Source: Thalassotalea insulae (GTDB lineage Bacteria > Pseudomonadota > Gammaproteobacteria > Enterobacterales > Alteromonadaceae). Taken from it: a DNA stretch of 64,000 nt. The position numbers were made by a program, and so were the translations under genes. Shown here piece after piece: positions 34,801-43,444 of this stretch (positions are counted from its first letter, which is position 1; every line of letters starts with the position of its first letter). The stretch lies in contig NZ_BSST01000001.1 in the NCBI RefSeq assembly GCF_030161395.1, positions 558,001 to 622,000 of the forward strand. Reading direction: 5' to 3'. Under the pieces are notes generated by a model. It was given only the letters and a program-made list of their open reading frames with translations. It was not told the DNA's origin and did no database searches.

Positions 34801-37039
34801 TAGCTAAAATTTCATTGTAAAATTCATCGTAATCACTAAATTGACTTTCCAGTTCTTCTAATTGGACAAGTATTTGGGATAGTTGTTGATCACAATTCTG
34901 AGGGCTATCGCTAGCATTTAATCCACTGGTTACACTTTGACTCAGTAATTTAAAGCGAGCACCAAATTCAGCTCTAGCTTCTTCACTGCCAACACTTTTC
35001 ACAGCAAGTTCAGCGCTGGCTTTAACTTTATTTATTTGGCTAAAAACTGTTGAAATATCTTCTAAAATTCGAGTTCGTTGCCTGCTATCTTCTATTTCTA
35101 ACGACAGCATCGTGCGATTTAATAATTCTAGTCCTTGTGTAAGTTCATCAATAGCCGCTTGAATTGGTTTCAATTCCGTGACTGATTCATTAATCTCCAC
35201 TGCTTTTTCAAGTTCACAAATAGTGTCTTGATAAGGCTTTAACGCTTGATCTTTCTGCAGAAAATCGGCCGTAGCCTGGCTGAGATCTTTGGTTAACTGA
35301 TCGAGGTTAACTTCCATTGCCTCTATTTCACCAACATCGATATATCGCAACTCTTTGTGCGTGATGAGTTCACCTTTAAATTGCGTAAGTTCAGCCAAGC
35401 TTTCCACAAACTTTTTGGCGCTATCAAAATTCGAATTTTTAATATCTTTGGTTAGTGTCTCAAGTTTTTCTCGTGCTTCAGCCATTATGGCATCTGAGTT
35501 TTCTTTGATACTGGAGACTTTTTCAAATTCATCAAGTACCAATTCTGACGTCGTCACTACCTGCTTAAGTAACTCATTGAGTGTCTGTAATTTGATATCA
35601 CTAAGCCAATGATATTTATCAAAAAGTAACTTTGACTCTTTAACTAAATCATTAAAATGATAAGCACTCGGCTCTTGCACAGAAATAAGCTTAACCACAC
35701 CGTATAAGTCAGAGACCCCACGGACAAGTTCAGGATTTCCTATTTTACCAAAAAAGCTATTATCTGCAGGCTGATCACTCGCATACTCTTCACTGCAAAA
35801 AGGTGTTTGCCAAATCTGCATAGCATGCACCCTTGATGGTTCAGATTCAGCATTGAAAACAACCACTCTACCGTTGTTATACAAACTTTGCCCATGGCCA
35901 TAAATCGGGTTTTGCAAGGTTCGCGTGATCAAGTTGTAACCAAACAACGCATACTGGCCTTCATTTGGTTCATAAAAAATATAAAGAAAGTCTTCACCAT
36001 TAGGCGATTTAACCACTCGATGCAATTGAAGATCTTCAGCGCTGTCTTCAAAGCTTTTATTTTCACCATTTTGCAGGTAATACCCGCCCGGAAAAATAAT
36101 GCCATGATCTTCTGGTAATTGAATACAAGTATGAGCGATAGCGTCCTGTCTAAGTACCTGATGAGTTTTACAGTTGAAAATTAGATGACGCGTTACTTCT
36201 TCCCTATAAGGCTTTATCTTTAAGAGTATCAGTTCCCCGACTTTAGCGTATTGAATATCCGCGTCATCAAGTGACTGATGGTCATCATCAACAGGCTCTG
36301 AATAAATTCCTTCACCTTCTTCAGTATTATTTTCAATTTTTAAGGTGATCGAGCCACCAATTGATTCAACAAAAAGCGTATCAAATAAATTGTAATGAGG
36401 ATGCTTACCTTGTTCTTGTTGCTCCCGTGATACTTTATGCCATTCAAAGTCAAAGTTATCAGGTTGTTTAATGTCACGTTCGCCACGATTATCGATATAA
36501 GTCACTTGCTGCTGCGCATCTATTCCCCAGCGGAAAACCCGAATATCATCAAGGCGGTCTCCAATACGAAAAACGGCAAATACTTTACTTCCCTGGCGAT
36601 AAACGTGAGCAAGAAATGTTTTCTTATAATAGGTGTACAATTCATCGAAATCTCGAACAAATTCAGCATCATCAAGAAAACTGCCATTTATCGGAATATC
36701 AACAATTTCAACTTCGCCATCATTGTCTTTAAGTTGATGTAGACTGAATACATCAGCAACAGTGATATTACGTTTTAACCCTAAAAAAACGTTATAACCA
36801 AAAAGCAAAATGTCGCCTATAGCAGCAATATCTCTTGCTATACAGTTATGTTCAGTTCGTACCCTGATCCGTGCGTCAACAGTCATGTCAGTAGAACCAA
36901 ACGTTGCAATACGTTCGTCATTTAACTGTTTTATCTGTTTATTAAGATCACTACCTAAGGCCGATAATCGACGCTGAATAAGCTCATATGAACCACCTTC
37001 AGCAACCGCTTGATTGGTGACACTTTCCTTATCTGTCAT
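31820..37039 (-). CDS. Giant coiled-coil AAA+ ATPase (DUF3686/'DNA repair ATPase' type)
   Basis: The 1739-residue protein has an N-terminal beta-rich region (about 60-450) with strand repeats such as YIFYEPNEGQYALFGYNL, long coiled coils (about 480-880), a middle helical part and one AAA+ module: Walker A SPPGYGKTTLIEY near 1285, Walker B NVLLYLDDIQH near 1348, a sensor-like AIVMAGNPYTESGEAF near 1395 and PDMLANRADIYNLGD, resembling MoxR/AAA_5 proteins. The final 250 residues are again helical. Databases tend to call relatives DNA repair ATPases, but nothing here shows a DNA role. It lies 78 nt after a flotillin gene with GGAG before the start. Confidence 0.75.
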   Translation of the reverse strand: MTDKESVTNQAVAEGGSYELIQRRLSALGSDLNKQIKQLNDERIATFGSTDMTVDARIRVRTEHNCIARDIAAIGDILLFGYNVFLGLKRNITVADVFSLHQLKDNDGEVEIVDIPINGSFLDDAEFVRDFDELYTYYKKTFLAHVYRQGSKVFAVFRIGDRLDDIRVFRWGIDAQQQVTYIDNRGERDIKQPDNFDFEWHKVSREQQEQGKHPHYNLFDTLFVESIGGSITLKIENNTEEGEGIYSEPVDDDHQSLDDADIQYAKVGELILLKIKPYREEVTRHLIFNCKTHQVLRQDAIAHTCIQLPEDHGIIFPGGYYLQNGENKSFEDSAEDLQLHRVVKSPNGEDFLYIFYEPNEGQYALFGYNLITRTLQNPIYGHGQSLYNNGRVVVFNAESEPSRVHAMQIWQTPFCSEEYASDQPADNSFFGKIGNPELVRGVSDLYGVVKLISVQEPSAYHFNDLVKESKLLFDKYHWLSDIKLQTLNELLKQVVTTSELVLDEFEKVSSIKENSDAIMAEAREKLETLTKDIKNSNFDSAKKFVESLAELTQFKGELITHKELRYIDVGEIEAMEVNLDQLTKDLSQATADFLQKDQALKPYQDTICELEKAVEINESVTELKPIQAAIDELTQGLELLNRTMLSLEIEDSRQRTRILEDISTVFSQINKVKASAELAVKSVGSEEARAEFGARFKLLSQSVTSGLNASDSPQNCDQQLSQILVQLEELESQFSDYDEFYNEILAKRDEIYDNFEQHKQQLMDTQQRRCLNLMTAAERILEGVNRRSQTFNEQDKLNSYFAGDPMIAKLRQLVKQLRELDDNVRADDVEAQLKNAQEQGIRALRDKSEIYSADGSLVQIGEHQFSVNRQKLELTLLPRDDAMVLHISGSEYFEPLDPKIFAGTKYLWQQELISESDAVYRGEYLAATILFEAESKGIIAVERLQEADKNGELVNLIRKSAEPRYQEGYDKGVHDADAALILSQLLALKESIGLLAFSAQERRLGICFFNLELSLTEQEDLRRRCQNLNLMEETFGSGELRQQLVEEIASALGKYIEKQEWLWGDTSLAASYLIQELASIELSFIIKEASLTLVEQLKAQLKHKVLENKINGALSGCSTISQKYQLHFAWLQSFVRHQEITVTHDVLIEASMLLMMEGQCQFYSSGANTDVVVDGLLGQHLLIVDRKIQINYQEFITKIRQFCHEHVPAFRAFHQNKQRVLEQQRKRLRLEEFKPSALSSFVRNKLINDVYFPIIGTNLAKQIGAAGNNKRTDLMGLLLLISPPGYGKTTLIEYVASKLGMTFVKINCPSIGHEQLSLDPAQANNSTAKNEVEKINLAFEMGNNVLLYLDDIQHTNPEFLQKFISLCDGSRRVDGVWNGESKTYDMRGKKFAIVMAGNPYTESGEAFTIPDMLANRADIYNLGDTLSGREQEFSLSFIENSLTSNSYLAPLATREMDDLYKLVKIADGEPIASTELKYGYSQAEINEIVAVIQRIRKIQETVLKANEQYIASAAQDDKYRTEPPFKLQGSYRNMNKMAEKVVPVMTDEEVEQLITDHYRGEAQTLTVGAEENLLKLAELRGAQSGDQVARWKQIKEDFVRHQNLGDNDNPIATIASQISLLQKGLNQIGQVLQQPQSGGLETLNETVANLKLQVNVEKPDYSELEHTLSLFTQNMELFLTPLVSALESNKNVDLEMIETLKTLNFTSEISASSSETHMQKISREIAKDRKSSSDEMIID

Positions 37040-37117
37040 CTATGACTCCATGAACATCTTGATACAACGGGCCAGGTAAGCCCGTCGTTTTTACCTACTA
37101 GTACTATTGCAAATTTG

Positions 37118-39100
37118 CTACTTTACTTCAGATGCTGACTTACCATCCAAATTCAACAGACTAGCAAGTACACCTTTTTGCGATTCATCAGCATTATTTA
37201 ATGTCGAAAGTAACTTTGCCATGTTGAAATTTTTAAGTGTTTCACTCGATTGTGCCGCGCCCGAAAGAACGCCACCAAGGTCATCCATAATATTACGGTC
37301 ACCGTTTAAATGTTCTTTAAATAAGTTTTTAACCGTATCACTTTCATTCACTAATCCATCAATAGATTTTCCGACCGTAATTGATTTCATAAATTGACGT
37401 AAAAATTCTCCGTCGCCTCCCATGATATTGATATTAGCTTCACTTAATGCTGTGGCGAGTACATCTGCTTGTTTTTCTGCAAGATCAACACTGTTATCCA
37501 ACTTAGCAAGCGTTAATTCCCGCTCCTGATTTAAGCGTAAACCAAAGGTTTCAAACTCTCTAGCTTGCTCTGACATGGCATTTAGTACTTCTTGTTTTTC
37601 ACGCAAACCTTTCGCTTCCGCTAACGCTTTTTCTTCAATGCCTTTAGCTTCAGCCGTCAACTTAAGCTCAAGTGATTTAGCTTCAGCTTCACCTTGTCTT
37701 TCATTTGCATCAGCTTGCGCTAAAGTAACTTGCGCCTCAGCTAATCCTTTTGATGCAACTTCAGCTTGTTCACCCTCTGCTAATATTTTCTTAGATTCTG
37801 CCTGTTTGCTCGCAGCTTTCAATTCAGCTTCGGCTATTGTTTGCATCTTCCTTGCAGTATGCTCTGCCGCTTGCTCTTGTGCCTTAGCAGACTCAATGTC
37901 TTTTACTAACGCTTCTTCAGCTTCTGCCTGCGCTTGTATTACTTGCTCGTTTTTCTTACGGTTAGCTTCCGAAACAACGCGTAAATCTTTAATTCGCTCT
38001 TCTTCCTCTGCAACATTTTTCTCAACAGAAATTCGCTCTCTTTGAACTTCAGCAATATTTTTACGTTCAATTTCCAACGCTTTTTCTTTATCGATACGCA
38101 GTGTTTCTACTTCTTTTTGACGATCAATCTCTTCAATTTGCCGTGCTCGTGTCACTTTTTCTTCTTCAATCGCAACAGCTCTTAATCGATTCTGCTCTGC
38201 AATATCAGCCTCTCGCTGCTTATTCTCTTCCGCTACAGCGACCGTTTGCTCGGTTGCGATGCGAGCCTGTTCAGCTTTGGCACGTTCTTCTTCTACAATT
38301 CTTGCTGTTTCTGCTTCTTCACGTGCTTTTACTGTAGCAATTTCCCTTGCCTGTTTAGCTTCCGCATCCGCCAATTGTCGTTCTAATTCCAGACGTTTTT
38401 CTTCGGCATCTATATTCTGGCGCTTAATTCGAATTTCTTCCTGACGCTTCAAGTCATTGGTTTCAACACTTTGTAAAGCTGTCAGCTCGGTAATGCGCCT
38501 GATACCTTCGGCGTCCATAATATTATTAGGATCTAAATCATTAATTGATGTTTGTTCAAGAAAATCAATCGCAACATCTTCCAATACGTAACCCGAAAGA
38601 TCCTGACCGATGACTTCTTTGATCTTATCTCTAAACATATCGCGCTGAGTAAATAACTCGGTAAAATTTAATTGTTTACCTACAGTTTTAAGCGCTTCTG
38701 AAAACTTAGCTTCAAACAACTCTTGCAAAGTTTCAGGATAAGAAGAACGGTCACAACCAACCTGTTTTGCAACTCGAAGAATATCTTCTTTGGTTTCGTT
38801 TACCCGGATATAAAAGGTAATGATAATATCGGCCCGAATATTATCTTGACAAATCAAACCTGAACGTCCCTTGCGCTCAAGCATCATGCGTTTGGTCGAA
38901 ATATCCATAATCTCTTTTTTATGGATCACAGGAATAACCATACCACCTGTGGTACTGATTTCAGGTTCTGCTCGCAATTTATTAATAATCAGCGCTTGGC
39001 CTTGTTCGACTTTGTTATAAAATTTAGCCACCATGATTAAAAGAGAAAAGACGAAAAGTACGCCAATTCCAATAGCTAAATAAAGTGGTTCCATTACCAT
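37118..39100 (-). CDS. yqiK: Flotillin-family SPFH protein (YqiK-like)
   Basis: The 660-residue protein has one N-terminal membrane helix (LYLAIGIGVLFVFSLLIMVA), an SPFH/Band 7 domain (about 35-210, with GGMVIPVIHKKEIMDIST) and an extremely long Glu/Ala/Lys-rich coiled coil (about 210-520) full of EA repeats, then a helical tail with FLRQFMKSITVGKSIDGLV. Flotillins of this type oligomerise on membranes into large cages or scaffolds and organise microdomains. It lies between a YqiJ-like partner (72 nt upstream) and the giant ATPase (78 nt downstream), so all three are probably one transcript. Confidence 0.9.
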   Translation of the reverse strand: MVMEPLYLAIGIGVLFVFSLLIMVAKFYNKVEQGQALIINKLRAEPEISTTGGMVIPVIHKKEIMDISTKRMMLERKGRSGLICQDNIRADIIITFYIRVNETKEDILRVAKQVGCDRSSYPETLQELFEAKFSEALKTVGKQLNFTELFTQRDMFRDKIKEVIGQDLSGYVLEDVAIDFLEQTSINDLDPNNIMDAEGIRRITELTALQSVETNDLKRQEEIRIKRQNIDAEEKRLELERQLADAEAKQAREIATVKAREEAETARIVEEERAKAEQARIATEQTVAVAEENKQREADIAEQNRLRAVAIEEEKVTRARQIEEIDRQKEVETLRIDKEKALEIERKNIAEVQRERISVEKNVAEEEERIKDLRVVSEANRKKNEQVIQAQAEAEEALVKDIESAKAQEQAAEHTARKMQTIAEAELKAASKQAESKKILAEGEQAEVASKGLAEAQVTLAQADANERQGEAEAKSLELKLTAEAKGIEEKALAEAKGLREKQEVLNAMSEQAREFETFGLRLNQERELTLAKLDNSVDLAEKQADVLATALSEANINIMGGDGEFLRQFMKSITVGKSIDGLVNESDTVKNLFKEHLNGDRNIMDDLGGVLSGAAQSSETLKNFNMAKLLSTLNNADESQKGVLASLLNLDGKSASEVK

Positions 39101-39172
39101 GTGTTTTTCCTCTTATTTAAAGCATAGCCACCTATAGTGACCAAATGAATTTTGAAAATTAAATTTGATGAG

Positions 39173-39805
39173 TTACTGTACATAAGGTGCAACAATATAA
39201 GCATGATTTTCCTCTAAATATTCAACAACCAATACTTTATCTCCCAGCTTAAGGACATGTTGAGGATCGCATCTAACATCAACTAAGATCTCCGCCCCCT
39301 CATTGAACAAGCGCGCCTGACCAAAAATCTCATTAACTGAACCAGTCGCGATAATTGCTTCTTTACCGACTAAATGACGACTAGTTACTGTTTCTACACT
39401 GTTAAACATACCTTTTAACGGACGAATGGCAATAGCTGTAATTGGCAGTGATAATACAAAAATAAGAAAATCACTCACTGTTCCAATAAAATAATATAAC
39501 CAACCATCAGGTAGCCATGTAAGTAAGTAAAATTGAAGATAAAAACTTATTAACCAACAAATAAGAATAATAATGCTGATCACTAAAGTAAAAGGTACGC
39601 CAGTTAAGCCAAACGTTAGCAAAAGCCCAGTTAGCCCCCCAACCGATACATCAACATCACTGTCGATATCCAATTCAATGTCGCCAGAAAAATCTAAATC
39701 GATAAAGCCTAATAAACCAACAATCCAATAGACAATGACAATACCAAGAAGAACGGAATAAATGACGGTAGGAAATTGAGAAGCGACTACAAGCAGTTGT
39801 TCCAT
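39173..39805 (-). CDS. yqiJ: YqiJ-like OB-fold membrane protein
   Basis: The 210-residue product has an N-terminal helix (PTVIYSVLLGIVIVYWIVGL), an acidic loop (DFSGDIELDIDSDVDVSVGG), two or three more hydrophobic helices (about 58-130) and a C-terminal beta-barrel part (LVGKEAIIATGSVNEIFGQA through VEYLEENHAYIVAPYV) like the OB-fold of NfeD/YqiJ proteins. These are the regular partners of flotillins. It is first in the operon and divergent from the zinc-ribbon gene. Confidence 0.85.
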   Translation of the reverse strand: MEQLLVVASQFPTVIYSVLLGIVIVYWIVGLLGFIDLDFSGDIELDIDSDVDVSVGGLTGLLLTFGLTGVPFTLVISIIILICWLISFYLQFYLLTWLPDGWLYYFIGTVSDFLIFVLSLPITAIAIRPLKGMFNSVETVTSRHLVGKEAIIATGSVNEIFGQARLFNEGAEILVDVRCDPQHVLKLGDKVLVVEYLEENHAYIVAPYVQ

Positions 39806-39874
39806 AGTTAATCCTTTAAATAAATCAGCAATTCAGGCTAATCTGATCCCAATGTAAACTCACTATAACCTTAA

Positions 39875-39986
39875 GACATATTATGTCAATTTATAATTTA
39901 CATGTTTTTAACATGCAAATTACCATAGTTAATGTTATAAATCATCTAATAAATTATTGACAAACAACCTGAATTTAAACTTATTT
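39875..39986. promoter_or_regulatory. Divergent promoter region with two palindromes
   Basis: The 259-nt gap between the yqiJ-like gene and the zinc-ribbon gene holds a perfect palindrome GACATA-T-TATGTC (39875-39887) and an inverted repeat ATTTACATG (39896-39904) / CATGCAAAT (39912-39920, one mismatch). For the plus direction TTGACA (39957-39962) with TTATTT 18 nt later is a plausible promoter; the GACATA half-site recurs at 39991-39996. These look like regulator sites for co-control of both transcripts, but no regulator gene is adjacent. Confidence 0.5.
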
Positions 39987-40064
39987 TAGTGACATATCTC
40001 TATAAACATGAATAAGATAGAACAGTTTATTACAAAAAATGGAAATGGATAAGGAAATAGGAAT

Positions 40065-40613
40065 ATGAAATGTACCAGTTGTAAACAAGGCGAATTAATT
40101 CCCTGCTTTATTGACGGACAATTTAGAGCACATACTTGTACTAGCTGTGAAGGTCATTGGATTTTAATAGAAGACTATGTCGCATGGAAAGATCGTAACC
40201 CGCAATTTTCCTTCGATGAAAGTATTCAATGTGATATTGACGAAACAAACCAAGCAATCCTTTGCCCCGTATCTGGTACGATTATGCGCAAACTCCGCCT
40301 TTCTACCAGAACAGAGCATCGTATTGATTATAGTGCCAGTGTAGGTGGAGTATGGTTAGATAAAGGAGAGTGGGAATTACTCAAAAAAGAAGGTTTAGCA
40401 GGTTCGCTCAATGCAGTACTAACAGCCCATTGGCAAAGAAATATTCGAATCAATAGCACTAAAGATAACTTTGCAGAGATATACAAAGACAAATTTGGAC
40501 AAGATACTTATAAAAAAGTAAAAGAGCTAAGGGAATGGCTATATCAGCACCCCAATAAAGCTGATTTAAGAGCCTATATTTTAGCTGATGACCCATATTC
40601 AGCAGAAAAATAA
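40065..40613 (+). CDS. Zinc-ribbon (zf-TFIIB-like) protein with one degenerate finger
   Basis: The 182-residue soluble protein starts with a complete zinc ribbon: MKCTSCKQGELIPCF and HTCTSCEGHWILIEDYVAWK. A second unit at about residues 68-110 keeps the family's GGVWLDKGEWELL ending and a CPVSG start, but its other cysteines are gone (YSASVGGVWLD), so only one metal site should remain. The C-terminal third is helical (DTYKKVKELREWLYQHPNKA). It is divergent from the yqiJ-yqiK-ATPase operon and 23 nt before a membrane protein gene. Function unknown; likely an accessory factor of the locus. Confidence 0.75.
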   Translation: MKCTSCKQGELIPCFIDGQFRAHTCTSCEGHWILIEDYVAWKDRNPQFSFDESIQCDIDETNQAILCPVSGTIMRKLRLSTRTEHRIDYSASVGGVWLDKGEWELLKKEGLAGSLNAVLTAHWQRNIRINSTKDNFAEIYKDKFGQDTYKKVKELREWLYQHPNKADLRAYILADDPYSAEK

Positions 40614-40636
40614 CAATAAATATAAGAGGAACTATT

Positions 40637-41056
40637 ATGAGAGGCGCGGGTGGTACTTCAGGTGGATTAGGACATTTTTTCATTGGTCTAGTGATGATGT
40701 GTGGCGGTTTTTACATGTTGTTAAATGCCATCACAGTTACCTCTAGTTTTGGTATGGGCATGCGCTTATATGGTTTTTCTGCATTAGGAGGAAATTATAA
40801 TATAACCAGTGGCATGATTATGCTCCCTTTTATATTGGGTGTCGGGCTAATTTTTTATAATAGTCGAAACATACTCGGCTGGATTCTAGCTATAGGTTCA
40901 GTTACTGGTTTGATTTTTGGTGTTATTTCCTCAATTCGTTTTACTTTTAAAACAATGACATCATTTGACCTTATGGTAATTCTAATTTTAGCTATTGGAG
41001 GATTAGGATTGTTTTTAAGGTCATTAAAATCACTAGATGAAAGAATACCTGATTAG
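40637..41056 (+). CDS. Small four-helix membrane protein of unknown function
   Basis: The 139-residue protein begins with a Gly-rich MRGAGGTSGGLGHFF and has four hydrophobic segments: about 13-31 (FIGLVMMCGGFYMLL), 58-77 (GMIMLPFILGVGLIFY), 81-100 (LGWILAIGSVTGLIFGVI) and 110-128 (LMVILILAIGGLGLFL). It ends in a charged tail. I do not recognise the family. It is 23 nt downstream of the zinc-ribbon gene, so the two are one transcription unit that faces the flotillin operon. Confidence 0.7.
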   Translation: MRGAGGTSGGLGHFFIGLVMMCGGFYMLLNAITVTSSFGMGMRLYGFSALGGNYNITSGMIMLPFILGVGLIFYNSRNILGWILAIGSVTGLIFGVISSIRFTFKTMTSFDLMVILILAIGGLGLFLRSLKSLDERIPD

Positions 41057-41231
41057 GATAAGCTCCAATAGCACAAGGGTGGTAACAGAATAATTCGAAT
41101 TTCATCGATAACCTTCCCGTACCACCTTGATTCAATTGCTTAAATTTCACAATCACTCGAAGAGAGCTAATTTGAAATGTTCCTAGCGCAAAATCTATCC
41201 TTGCCAATATCACTTATTAGCTTCAACGTTA

Positions 41232-43433
41232 TTAGGTACTTTGCATAAAATAATTGGTAAGTGGAAGTTCTCTGATCCGTTCTCCTGTCGCATCAAAGAT
41301 GGCATTGCATACAGCTGCAAAGATAGGCATATTACCAAGTTCACCTACGCCTGCTGATGGCCTGTCAGACTCCATTATTTCAACAACGATGGCTGGACAT
41401 TCTTGGTAAGTTAACACGGGATAGTCATGAAAGTTAGTATTGGTCACTCTTCCTTCTTTAAAATGAATCGATGACTTTAATGCAGACAATGCCCAGACAA
41501 CACCACCTTCAATTTGTGCTTTGATCATATTTGGATTGATTGCTACACCACAATCAACCGTGACAGAGACTTTCTCTATTGAAATGTTATTTTTTTCGGA
41601 CACGTTTAAATCAACAACTGCTGCCGCATACGAGTAAAAAAAACTAAAACACCATGCAATACCACGCCCTTGTCCAGGGTCTTTGTCTGAACTCCATTGC
41701 CCTATGTCGGCGACTCTTGTTAATACTCTTCTCGCGAGCGCTTTATCTAGTTGCTCGACATCATTACCAATTTTGGGATAAAGCTGAGAATCAGACAATA
41801 ACGATAAACGCAGCTTTAGCGGATCTTTTTTAAGCGCAAAAGCAAGCTCATCAATCCAACTTTCAAATACAAATGCGTATGAATTACTATAAGTACCACG
41901 CCAATAGCCGGTGGGGATCGACAACTCAGGAGTATAATGCTGCTCGTAACGTATATTGGGTATTTCATATGGGTAACGCTGTGGGTCTTTAACTAGTAGT
42001 TCATCCTTACCGTCTTTAAGCTTGTCAGGCACTCGTTGAGTTTCATTACTTTGCTGAACCGCACGCAATTCAAGCGATGTTATATCGTGTCCTTGTATCG
42101 CAGAGCGAACCTTAAAGTGTCCGGCAGGCATAAAGTGGCCGAACCTCATATCATCAGCACGATCAAAAAGTACCTGAACGGGACGTTTTAATTGTTTTGA
42201 CAACAATACCGCCTCTATTGCATAGTCACGATAAAGTCGTCTGCCAAAGCTTCCACCAATAAGTGGTGTATGAATTCTAATTTGTTGGTTAGGCAAACCT
42301 ATAAGTTCAGCTAATTCATTTTGTAATATCGTCTGTAAATGACAACCAGACCAAACTTCACAATGCCCGTCAACTACATCTGCGGTAGCATTCATCGGTT
42401 CCATTGGCGCATGTGTCCAAAATGGAACTTTATAGTGGGCTTGTAGCTGTTTATCAGCTTTATTTAAAGGCAAGGCTACATCACCACTCGCTTTAGCCAA
42501 AACGCCATTTTTCTCCGCTTTTTCTGCCAAATAGCGTTCAATATCTTTATCGTCAAAGATGTCGGTAGCAGGTTCGCTCCATTTCACATTGAGCTTTGCG
42601 CGAGCTTGTTGCGCTGCCCAATGACTATTAGCTATTACCGCAACACCACAAGGTCGATACTGAGCACTCCCCTGCCAGCCACTTCCTTGAAGAGCTATGA
42701 CCGCTACCACACCTGCCATAGCTTTTACCTGCTGCTCGTCATAAGAGATAAGTTCACCGTGAGCAAATGGACAACGCTCGATCGAAGCATATACCATGTC
42801 TTTTAATTCAACATCGATACTGTATGTTGCGCGTCCTGAGACGATATCTTCAATATGCTCGAGCTGGCGTGACTGTCCAATCCATTTAAAGTCTTTCACG
42901 TCCATCACTTGAACTTCTTTTTCTGGTAGCTCAAGCGTCTTAGCCAAGGCGACTAAGTCGCCAAAAGAGGTTCTTTGCTGGCTAGCGGAATGAATCACAG
43001 TACCATCTTCTACACGACAATCTTTAGCCGAAACAGACCATACCTTTGCCGCCGCATTAATAAGCAATTGCCTAACCGTTGCAATTCGCTGACGATGCCA
43101 CCGGTAAACTGAATAAGTACCTGAGCTGCCGCCTGTACCAACCCAATGACCTTCCTGCGGGTTTTTGCGCTTGATGATAAGCTTATCGGCATTAATACCA
43201 AGTTCGTCAGCAACAATCAGTCTTAATCCGGTGGCACTGCCTTGCCCCATATCTGCGCGAGGTGTGTAATAGATCACTTGTCCATCGGCATTAATGGATA
43301 AAAATGGAAATGGTGATAATACCGAATCGTTTCCTGATGATGCGAAAGAAAGCGCACTAAAGTTCAGCGTAGTAACCGTGGTTGTCGCCAATGAAATTTT
43401 GATAAACTGACGTCTGCTCATGGTGTTTTGCAT
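41232..43433 (-). CDS. Molybdenum hydroxylase large subunit (IorB-like, Tat-exported)
   Basis: This 733-residue protein is a xanthine-oxidase-family molybdopterin subunit of the isoquinoline 1-oxidoreductase beta type. The N-terminus carries a twin-arginine signal (SRRQFIKISLATTTVTTL), so the enzyme is probably periplasmic. Visible regions are PRADMGQGSATGLRLIVADE, VGTGGSSGTYSVYRWH, PLIGGSFGRRLYRDYAIEA near residue 395 and SAGVGELGNMPIFAAVCNAI near 700, holding the catalytic Glu. GGGAGG lies just before the start. It follows the iron-sulfur subunit by 11 nt. The substrate (aldehyde or N-heterocycle) cannot be told. Confidence 0.88.
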   Translation of the reverse strand: MQNTMSRRQFIKISLATTTVTTLNFSALSFASSGNDSVLSPFPFLSINADGQVIYYTPRADMGQGSATGLRLIVADELGINADKLIIKRKNPQEGHWVGTGGSSGTYSVYRWHRQRIATVRQLLINAAAKVWSVSAKDCRVEDGTVIHSASQQRTSFGDLVALAKTLELPEKEVQVMDVKDFKWIGQSRQLEHIEDIVSGRATYSIDVELKDMVYASIERCPFAHGELISYDEQQVKAMAGVVAVIALQGSGWQGSAQYRPCGVAVIANSHWAAQQARAKLNVKWSEPATDIFDDKDIERYLAEKAEKNGVLAKASGDVALPLNKADKQLQAHYKVPFWTHAPMEPMNATADVVDGHCEVWSGCHLQTILQNELAELIGLPNQQIRIHTPLIGGSFGRRLYRDYAIEAVLLSKQLKRPVQVLFDRADDMRFGHFMPAGHFKVRSAIQGHDITSLELRAVQQSNETQRVPDKLKDGKDELLVKDPQRYPYEIPNIRYEQHYTPELSIPTGYWRGTYSNSYAFVFESWIDELAFALKKDPLKLRLSLLSDSQLYPKIGNDVEQLDKALARRVLTRVADIGQWSSDKDPGQGRGIAWCFSFFYSYAAAVVDLNVSEKNNISIEKVSVTVDCGVAINPNMIKAQIEGGVVWALSALKSSIHFKEGRVTNTNFHDYPVLTYQECPAIVVEIMESDRPSAGVGELGNMPIFAAVCNAIFDATGERIRELPLTNYFMQST

Positions 43434-43444
43434 GGTTACCTCCC

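Noticed and set aside
31820..37039. Naming the giant ATPase a DNA repair enzyme
   Set aside because: Only the AAA+ module and coiled coils are visible; no nuclease, SMC hinge or DNA-binding motif is seen, and its neighbours are membrane proteins.
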